This document shows, piece after piece, positions 1-3,915 of a DNA stretch of 5,398 nucleotides. Both the position numbers and the translations under genes were made by a program. Where the stretch lies: contig VFKS01000215.1 in the NCBI GenBank assembly GCA_009885425.1, positions 1 to 5,398 on the forward strand, given 5' to 3'. Position 1 is the first letter of the stretch. The number at the start of each line of letters is the position of its first letter. The notes beneath the pieces are model-generated. The model had not been told where the DNA came from. It ran no database searches and saw only the letters and a program-made list of their open reading frames with translations. This DNA is from Novosphingobium sp. (GTDB lineage Bacteria > Pseudomonadota > Alphaproteobacteria > Sphingomonadales > Sphingomonadaceae).

Positions 1-498
1 GCCAAGGCGCTGGGCGCCCGGGTGATTGCGGCCAGCGGCTCGCCGGCCAAGCTGGAGGCGCTCGAGGCCGCCTGCCAGCCCAATGCCGTGCTGCTGGCCA
101 CAGGCAAATTCCGCGAACAAGTGGCCGAGATCACCGGCGGGGCGCTGTGCGATCTGGTCTATGATCCGGTCGGCGGCGACATTTTCGATGAAAGCACGCG
201 CTGTGTGGCCTTTGGCGGCAAGCTGCTGGTGGTTGGCTTTGCGGGCGGCCGGATCGCTGACATTTCAACCAACATCCCGCTGATCAAGGGCTTCTCGGTC
301 GTCGGGGTCCGCGCTGGTGAATACGCCCGCCGCTTTCCTGAACGTGGGCGTGCGATCCGCGATGCGATGCTGGCCTTGGCGGTGGAAGGAAAGCTTAACC
401 CGCACATCGACCGCACACTGCCACTTGACCGCTGGCGTGAGGCGTTTGAGGCGATGGCCGCGCGGGAGATTGTCGGGAAGGTTGTGTTGGAGCCATAG
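1..498 (+). CDS. NADPH:quinone oxidoreductase-like zinc-independent dehydrogenase, C-terminal part
   Basis: This is the C-terminal 165 residues of a medium-chain dehydrogenase/reductase; the reading frame is open at base 1, so the start lies outside the window. Family members of about 325-340 residues use NAD(P)H to reduce quinones, enones or similar carbonyls in the cytosol. The visible part begins in the Rossmann fold (AKALGARVIAASGSPAKLEA, the strand and helix after the nucleotide-binding glycine loop). It continues with the DPVGGD motif (visible residues 55-60) and the FGGKLLVVGFAGG strand-turn (71-83), and ends with the substrate-domain return and the typical last strand GKVVLEP. No structural-zinc cysteine cluster is visible in this part. 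The many members of the family differ in substrate, so the exact substrate cannot be told. The gene ends in TAG and converges on the ATP synthase operon, 55 bp from the end of atpF. It has no evident functional tie to the other genes. Confidence 0.88.
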   Translation, partial: AKALGARVIAASGSPAKLEALEAACQPNAVLLATGKFREQVAEITGGALCDLVYDPVGGDIFDESTRCVAFGGKLLVVGFAGGRIADISTNIPLIKGFSVVGVRAGEYARRFPERGRAIRDAMLALAVEGKLNPHIDRTLPLDRWREAFEAMAAREIVGKVVLEP

Positions 499-501
499 AC
501 G

Positions 502-529
502 AAAAAGGGCGGCCCATAGGCCACCCTTT
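502..529 (-). terminator. Intrinsic terminator of the atp operon, possibly bidirectional
   Basis: An inverted repeat lies between two convergent genes. The arms are 504-514 and 519-529, with the 4-nt loop 515-518. Read on the minus strand, the arms are AAAGGGTGGCC and GGCCGCCCTTT; every position pairs if the single U-G wobble is counted, and the 3' arm runs into TTTTT (bases 506-502). Read on the plus strand, the wobble becomes a C/A mismatch and the arm is followed by only TTT then C-rich sequence. It therefore looks like a good terminator for atpF transcripts and a weaker one for the dehydrogenase gene. Confidence 0.75.
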
Positions 530-553
530 CCCCTCTCCAGCTCGGAATATCGT

Positions 554-1093
554 TTAGAGTCCGGCGATCGCTTCATCGACCAGGCCCTTGTCGGCCTTGG
601 CGTCGTGGGTCGCGGAAATGAGTGCTTGGGCAGCGCCAGCAGCGGCAGCGGCGGTCTGGGCGCGGAGCGCTTCGACGGCAGTGCGTTCGGCGGCGGAAAT
701 CTTGTCTTGCGCCATCTTTTCGCGGCGGATGATCAGATCGGCGGTATCGGCCTGCGCCTTGGCGATGATCGCTTCGGCTTCGTGCGCGGCGTGAGCGATG
801 ATGCCCTTGGCTTCCTTGGCGCTGGCGGCCTGCTGGGCCTTGGCACTGGTCAGCAGCGCTTCGGCTTCCTTGCGGATAGCCAAGGCTTCATCGAGCGAGC
901 GCCGGGTATCGGCGATCTGTGCATCGAGCCCCGCAATAATCTGCTTGTGGGCCTTGAACTTGAAAATCGCGATCAGAAAAAAGATCGTGATCCCGACATA
1001 AACCCAGCCTTCTGCGCCAAGGCCAAGTAGCTTGGCTTCAGCATGTTCACCGCCATGAGCGGCTTCGGCAAGGATCAGGAAAGTGTTGGTCAT
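554..1093 (-). CDS. atpF: F0F1 ATP synthase subunit b
   Basis: Subunit b (179 aa) forms, with b', the peripheral stalk that holds the F1 head still against the rotating c ring. The N-terminus is short and His/Glu-containing (residues 1-27). A single membrane segment follows at about residues 28-46 (AEGWVYVGITIFFLIAIFKF). After it comes a long, charged, alanine-rich helix expected to form the coiled-coil stalk (about 47-165), with typical b-type stretches such as AQIADTRRSLDEA and IRREKMAQDKISAAE. The length is slightly above the usual 155-165 aa. The ATG start is preceded by AAGG at a suitable distance, and the start lies 10 nt after the atpF' stop. It is the last gene of the F0 operon and is followed by a terminator. 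The order b' then b, each with one membrane helix, fits alphaproteobacteria, where the stalk is a b/b' heterodimer rather than a b2 homodimer. Confidence 0.95.
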   Translation of the reverse strand: MTNTFLILAEAAHGGEHAEAKLLGLGAEGWVYVGITIFFLIAIFKFKAHKQIIAGLDAQIADTRRSLDEALAIRKEAEALLTSAKAQQAASAKEAKGIIAHAAHEAEAIIAKAQADTADLIIRREKMAQDKISAAERTAVEALRAQTAAAAAGAAQALISATHDAKADKGLVDEAIAGL

Positions 1094-1103
1094 TGTCCGG
1101 CCT

Positions 1104-1586
1104 TCAGAACTGCGCCGCGACGCTTTGCTGGGCGGCGGCGAGTTTGGGCTCGACCCCGGTCAGCTTGGCGACGATCGCTTGCGCGCTTTCGGCTGCGGCA
1201 TCGCGCAGCGCCCCTTCAGCCTTGGCGCTGGCCTTGGCAATCCGGGCTTCGGCGGCCGCGATTTCAGCATCGGCCGCGCTGGCCGCAGTGGCGAGGCGCG
1301 CTTCGCTGGCCTTGGCTGCATCAGCCTTGGCAGCAGAGATCGCTAGGCGGGCCTGTTCGCGGCTGGTGTCCATTTCGGCGTGATAGCGCGCATCGACCTG
1401 ATCGGCGGTTTCCTTGGCAGCCTGAGCTGCACTGAGGTCTCCTGTGATCTTGTCTTCGCGCTGCTCCATCACCTTACCCAACTTGGGCAAGGTCATCCGG
1501 ACCACGCCAAAGTAGAGCACGATAAAAAGCAGCGCTAGCCAGGCCAACTGGGGCCAAGCGACATTCGCGAAATCGAACTGGGGCAT
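1104..1586 (-). CDS. atpF2: F0F1 ATP synthase subunit b' (second b-type stalk subunit)
   Basis: This is the b' subunit (160 aa; named atpF', atpF2 or atpG in different genomes), partner of b in the peripheral stalk. The N-terminal segment PQFDFANVAWPQLAWLALLF leads into one membrane helix (about residues 11-30). The signature LPKLGKVMEQREDKI at the membrane boundary (33-47) is typical of b' in alphaproteobacteria, cyanobacteria and plastids. The rest is a very alanine-rich helix (about 50-145) in which Ala, Glu, Lys and Arg alternate, as expected of a coiled coil. The ATG is preceded by AGGGA (bases -10 to -6). The gene lies 62 bp after atpE, with a strong hairpin in the gap, and 10 nt before atpF. 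The low sequence complexity makes searches unreliable, but position and the boundary motif settle the call. Confidence 0.94.
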   Translation of the reverse strand: MPQFDFANVAWPQLAWLALLFIVLYFGVVRMTLPKLGKVMEQREDKITGDLSAAQAAKETADQVDARYHAEMDTSREQARLAISAAKADAAKASEARLATAASAADAEIAAAEARIAKASAKAEGALRDAAAESAQAIVAKLTGVEPKLAAAQQSVAAQF

Positions 1587-1617
1587 CGTAGTCCCTGCCT
1601 GAAACGAGCGGGAGGAA

Positions 1618-1642
1618 CGCCGGCCGGGGTTACCGGCCGGCG
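1618..1642 (-). promoter_or_regulatory. Intercistronic hairpin between atpE and atpF'
   Basis: A perfect 10-bp inverted repeat (arms 1618-1627 and 1633-1642, 5-nt loop 1628-1632) is made only of G and C in the arms. It begins 6 nt after the atpE stop codon on the transcribed strand. It is not followed by a T-run (the minus strand continues with GTTCCTCCC), so it is not a standard intrinsic terminator. Its place, directly 3' of the gene needed in about ten or more copies and before two single-copy genes, suggests an mRNA-stabilising or processing element that raises atpE output. The hairpin is seen; the role is inferred. Confidence 0.6.
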
Positions 1643-1648
1643 CTTAAA

Positions 1649-1873
1649 TCAGCCGAACGCAAGTGCCAGCGCGACAACTGCCGCGATCAGGCCAAGCGCT
1701 TCGGTAACCGCGAAACCAAAGATCAGGCGGCCGCCCATCTTGGCGTCGGCTTCCGGGTTACGCACGGCACCGTTGAGGTACTGACCGAAGATATTGCCCA
1801 CGCCGATGGCGGCAAGGCCTGCACCGATTGCAGCCAGACCGGCGCCGATGAGTTTTGCAGATGCTGGATCCAT
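1649..1873 (-). CDS. atpE: F0F1 ATP synthase subunit c (proteolipid)
   Basis: Subunit c (74 aa) is the two-helix hairpin that forms the rotating ring and carries protons. Helix 1 (about residues 8-33) is glycine-rich with spaced small residues (G10, G12, G17, G19, G24, G26) that allow tight ring packing. The polar loop contains R38-N39-P40, the conserved contact to F1. Helix 2 (about 50-73) contains the essential carboxylate as Glu58 in FAVTEALGL. The residue after Glu58 is Ala, and helix 1 lacks the glutamine of sodium-binding rings, so proton rather than sodium coupling is expected. The ATG is preceded by AGGG (bases -13 to -10). It lies 40 bp downstream of atpB. A GC hairpin just after the stop may adjust its expression relative to the stalk genes. 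Confidence 0.97.
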   Translation of the reverse strand: MDPASAKLIGAGLAAIGAGLAAIGVGNIFGQYLNGAVRNPEADAKMGGRLIFGFAVTEALGLIAAVVALALAFG

Positions 1874-1913
1874 GGTGAAATTCCCTTGCTAGAAAGTGTG
1901 TTGAGACAAGAAC

Positions 1914-2663
1914 TTAGTGGAGATTGACCGCATCGTTGAGGTACAACGAAGCGAGCAAAGCGAAAACATAGGCCTGAACGACCGCGATCAGCACTTCAAG
2001 CGCGGTCAACGCGACCACCACGACGAGCGGCAGTGCACCCAAGACATAGGGCAGCGCGCCGAACGAGCCGAGCGTCACCACGAAGGTGCCGAACACCTTC
2101 AGCAGCACGTGGCCTGCGGTCATGTTGGCAAACAGTCGGATCGCCAGCGTGAACGGGCGTGTCAGGAAGCTGAGGAATTCGATCAGGAACACGAAGGCGC
2201 CCAGAAAGATGTTCGAATCCTTCGGCCAGAACAGGCTGAAAAAGTGCAGGCCATGGTGCCAGAACCCGACGATGCAGACCGTCACAAAGACGATCATCGC
2301 CAGCCCAAACGTGACCACCACGTGGCTGGTCGGTGTGAATGCACCAACCCACGGGATCAGGCCGAGCAGGTTGCAGGCCAGCACGAAAATGAAGATCGAG
2401 AAGATCAGCGGCGCGAACCGGCGGCCTTCAGGGCCGACATTCTCATCGAGCATCTTTCGCACGAAATCATAGAGATATTCGGTTGCGGCCTGCATCCGGC
2501 CGGGGACCAGTTGCGGCTTGGCGGTCCCGATGAACAGGAACGCTGAGACCGCGACCAGCGCGATCAGCATCCACAGCGAGGAGTTCGTGAACGAGACGTC
2601 ATAGCCGGCTACCTCGAGCGGCTTGATCGTCTTGACTGCGAACTGCTCCATCGGATTGGCCAC
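1914..2663 (-). CDS. atpB: F0F1 ATP synthase subunit a
   Basis: Subunit a (249 aa) forms the two proton half-channels against the c ring in the inner membrane. The N-terminal segment up to about residue 28 is polar and is followed by several hydrophobic helices. The signature helix RPFTLAIRLFANMTAGH (169-185) holds the essential Arg176. Gln230 in EVLIAVVQAYVFALL is the usual last-helix partner. Relative to the E. coli protein, the Glu219/His245 pair is swapped: His185 sits nine residues after the arginine, and Glu223 sits seven before Gln230, as in mitochondria and other alphaproteobacteria. The length is normal for the class. The start is GTG, supported by a strong AGGAG 7 bases upstream. 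This ribosome site directly abuts the atpI stop codon, so the two genes are probably translationally coupled. Confidence 0.97.
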   Translation of the reverse strand: MANPMEQFAVKTIKPLEVAGYDVSFTNSSLWMLIALVAVSAFLFIGTAKPQLVPGRMQAATEYLYDFVRKMLDENVGPEGRRFAPLIFSIFIFVLACNLLGLIPWVGAFTPTSHVVVTFGLAMIVFVTVCIVGFWHHGLHFFSLFWPKDSNIFLGAFVFLIEFLSFLTRPFTLAIRLFANMTAGHVLLKVFGTFVVTLGSFGALPYVLGALPLVVVVALTALEVLIAVVQAYVFALLASLYLNDAVNLH

Positions 2664-2669
2664 GAAATA

Positions 2670-2674
2670 CTCCT
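2670..2674 (-). promoter_or_regulatory. Ribosome binding site of atpB (GTG start)
   Basis: AGGAG on the minus strand occupies positions -11 to -7 before the GTG codon at 2663-2661. It decides the start: the next in-frame ATG, four codons later, has no such site. The preceding three bases (2677-2675) are the TGA stop of atpI, so ribosomes ending atpI finish on the atpB site. Confidence 0.8.
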
Positions 2675-2989
2675 TCAGCGCTTCGGATCGTTGCCGGGGT
2701 CGCTATCAAAACTGGCCGAAGTCTGCATCGCGCGGCGCGTTCCGGCAGCAAAGCCGAGCAGCAGCATCACGATCAGTCCCCAGGGCGTCTTGAGTTCCAT
2801 CCACCGATCAAACGACCAGCCGATAAACCCGCAGACCAGCACGGTTCCCACAAATTCGATCCCGACCGCCCAACCGCGCGTTTCGGCGCTGCCTTCGGCG
2901 GAACTGATCCCGCGGGTATGGTTCGCCTGTGCTTCAGCGATCCTGCGGTCGAGATTACCCCCGCCGCCATTTTCGCCCGAATCGGTCAC
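2675..2989 (-). CDS. atpI: AtpI/AtpZ family F0 assembly protein
   Basis: A small two-helix membrane protein encoded first in many F-ATPase operons. Relatives help assemble the c ring and may affect magnesium or calcium entry. With the GTG start chosen here it is 104 aa. A polar, Gly/Asn-rich N-terminus (about 1-38) is followed by helix 1 (about 41-59, WAVGIEFVGTVLVCGFIGW), the family motif GWSFDRW (57-63), helix 2 (about 69-84, PWGLIVMLLLGFAAG), then a basic and acidic tail. GTG at 2989 is preferred because AGGG lies 8-11 bases upstream and the product begins TDSGENGG like related proteins. The frame stays open to a TTG at 3028 (117 aa), which has only a weak upstream CGGTCGG. The weakly conserved sequence limits the call to family level, but its position before atpB supports it strongly. 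Confidence 0.85.
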   Translation of the reverse strand: MTDSGENGGGGNLDRRIAEAQANHTRGISSAEGSAETRGWAVGIEFVGTVLVCGFIGWSFDRWMELKTPWGLIVMLLLGFAAGTRRAMQTSASFDSDPGNDPKR

Positions 2990-3037
2990 GCGATAGCCCT
3001 GCTTGGTACGGGTGCCCCAAAGGGCCAAACCGACCGG

Positions 3038-3086
3038 AAAAACTAGCGCACAGCCGCACTCTGCCGAGGCAAAGGTGGCTGCGCGC
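3038..3086 (-). promoter_or_regulatory. Leader hairpin plus T-run before atpI (attenuator or second terminator)
   Basis: On the minus strand the arms GCGCGCAGCC (3086-3077) and GGCTGTGCGC (3055-3046) pair over 10 positions with one G-U wobble, enclosing a 21-nt loop. Three bases later comes TTTTT (3042-3038). This has the form of an intrinsic terminator. It sits downstream of the candidate atp promoter and upstream of both possible atpI starts, so it would fall in the 5' leader. If the candidate promoter is right, transcription begins near 3084 and two outer pairs of the stem may be lost. The alternative is a tandem back-up terminator for the ydbH-ynbE-ydbL operon. I found no convincing antiterminator or ligand-binding fold. 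Confidence 0.5.
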
Positions 3087-3090
3087 GGCC

Positions 3091-3119
3091 CCTTTAGGAA
3101 GGCTGCCCGCGCAAGTCAA
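3091..3119 (-). promoter_or_regulatory. Candidate sigma70-type promoter of the atp operon
   Basis: On the minus strand TTGACT (3119-3114) is followed after exactly 17 bp by TAAAGG (3096-3091). The -35 matches the consensus in five of six positions and the -10 in three of six; a weak -10 is common in high-GC alphaproteobacteria. The predicted transcription start is near 3084, which gives a leader of about 95 nt before the GTG of atpI. It is the only good -35-like element I saw between the ydbL terminator and atpI. Confidence 0.5.
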
Positions 3120-3139
3120 CCGCGCCTGCTGCACTGCGG

Positions 3140-3180
3140 AAAAGCAGCGGGGCGAGGTGCCTGTCAGCACCCCGCCCCGC
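3140..3180 (-). terminator. Intrinsic terminator of the ydbH-ynbE-ydbL operon
   Basis: A 14-bp stem has arms 3167-3180 and 3147-3160 with the 6-nt loop 3161-3166. On the minus strand the arms are GCGGGGCGGGGTGC and GCACCTCGCCCCGC. They pair completely with one G-U wobble, and the arm is followed by TGC and TTTT (3143-3140). It begins 27 nt after the ydbL stop codon. On the plus strand the wobble becomes an A/C mismatch and no T-run follows, so it is directional. Confidence 0.8.
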
Positions 3181-3207
3181 GTCTCGTTTCAAACCAGCCC
3201 CGCGTGC

Positions 3208-3633
3208 TTACGGGCAGCGCGGATCGCGCAAAGGGGCGGCGGCGGTGCGGGTCTGCCAGGAACCATCGGTAGCCTGATACTTTTCACCCATGGCCGTTTT
3301 CGCAATCAGCAGGCAGCCGGTGGTGAAAGCATACTGATCGACCGTCGCGCGCTGCTCGGCCGCCTTTTCGGCATAGATTGCCCGGCGCTTGATGTTGATG
3401 TCATCAGCCATGCGGCGCACTTCGGCGCTGGGCGGGGTCGGGAAGCCAAGATATCCGTCAACCTTCTCACCAACCTGCCCGGCAGCGCGGGCGGCGGCAT
3501 AGGCCGGATCGCGCTGCTGCTGGGCCGAAGCCGGGGTCGACAACGCCAATGCCAGCGCACCCAGCGCAACGGCGCCAGCGATCAGCGCCAGGGGCGCATA
3601 CTTTGAAGCGGTAGTGGTCAAAGTCTTCAACAT
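3208..3633 (-). CDS. ydbL: YdbL family (DUF1318) periplasmic protein
   Basis: A secreted protein of 141 aa of the DUF1318 family. A signal peptide is clear: basic start, hydrophobic core at about residues 13-31, and the ASA site at 35-37 with likely cleavage before Gln38. The mature part carries the family pattern: ARAAGQVGEKVDGYLG (48-63), then DDINIKRRAIYAEKAAEQ (77-94), then GEKYQATDGSWQTR (116-129). In E. coli the homologue works with YdbH and YnbE in lipid transfer between the membranes and has been described as chaperone-like; that role is carried over by homology. Compared with my memory of the E. coli protein (about 108 aa), this one has a longer signal region, an added C-terminal tail ending RDPRCP, and two cysteines (107 and 140). 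The ATG is preceded by GAGGA (bases -11 to -7) and lies 9 nt after the ynbE stop, so co-translation is likely. Confidence 0.93.
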   Translation of the reverse strand: MLKTLTTTASKYAPLALIAGAVALGALALALSTPASAQQQRDPAYAAARAAGQVGEKVDGYLGFPTPPSAEVRRMADDINIKRRAIYAEKAAEQRATVDQYAFTTGCLLIAKTAMGEKYQATDGSWQTRTAAAPLRDPRCP

Positions 3634-3642
3634 GGTAAGTCC

Positions 3643-3915
3643 TCAAAAAGCTCCGGCGTTCTCATCAATCGTCTTTCCGGCATCCGCCGCAAGCCGATAG
3701 ATCACCTCTTGCTTGATGTTGATGTTAAGTTCGATCACGATCGGCTTGTCCGGTGCATTGACCGATACACAACCCGAAAGCGCAACCGCGCCGCCAATCA
3801 CCATCGCCAGTGCGCGTTTCCGCGTCTGGTGCGACCGCCGTTTCCCGATTTGATTCCCCTGCATGGGCAAGGTTGTCGCAATCCGGGCGCGGTTGGTCAA
3901 TTCATGACTGTTCAT
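3643..3915 (-). CDS. ynbE: YnbE-like outer-membrane lipoprotein
   Basis: A small lipoprotein of 90 aa from the chosen start. A hydrophobic core ends in the lipobox LSGC, with Cys49 as the lipidated residue. The residue after Cys is Val, so nothing argues for inner-membrane retention. The mature part is about 42 residues and reads like the family: a beta-strand-prone PDKPIVIELNINIKQEVIYR, then a short helix, ending in Phe. In E. coli YnbE is reported to bind the C-terminal end of YdbH and complete an intermembrane bridge. The ATG at 3915 overlaps the ydbH stop as ATGA and has AGGA 8-11 bases upstream, which favours it. It gives an unusually long, basic region before the core (residues 1-35, with KRR and RKR). 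An internal ATG (Met18, 3864-3862) would give a more normal 73-aa form but has no clear ribosome site. Confidence 0.9.
   Translation of the reverse strand: MNSHELTNRARIATTLPMQGNQIGKRRSHQTRKRALAMVIGGAVALSGCVSVNAPDKPIVIELNINIKQEVIYRLAADAGKTIDENAGAF

Noticed and set aside
317..1030. Long plus-strand open frame opposite atpF, running out of the dehydrogenase gene
   Set aside because: It overlaps two well-supported genes in other frames, has a composition typical of antisense reading of alanine-rich coding DNA, and shows no recognisable domain.
1649..1873. Sodium-translocating c ring
   Set aside because: Glu58 is followed by Ala, and helix 1 has no glutamine at the binding position; the pattern fits proton coupling.
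1917..2546. Plus-strand 209-codon open frame opposite atpB
   Set aside because: Exact antisense of subunit a; its product is rich in His, Glu, Gln and Arg, as expected from reversing hydrophobic codons. No ribosome site or family match.
3083..3112. Inverted repeat GCGCGG/CCGCGC flanking the promoter spacer, as a possible operator
   Set aside because: Only 6 bp of low-complexity GC sequence, which is expected by chance here; no known regulator site is recognised.
2929..3606. Plus-strand 225-codon open frame across the atpI-ydbL intergenic region
   Set aside because: It crosses a terminator and a promoter candidate and is antisense to ydbL with its clear signal peptide. No domain is recognisable.
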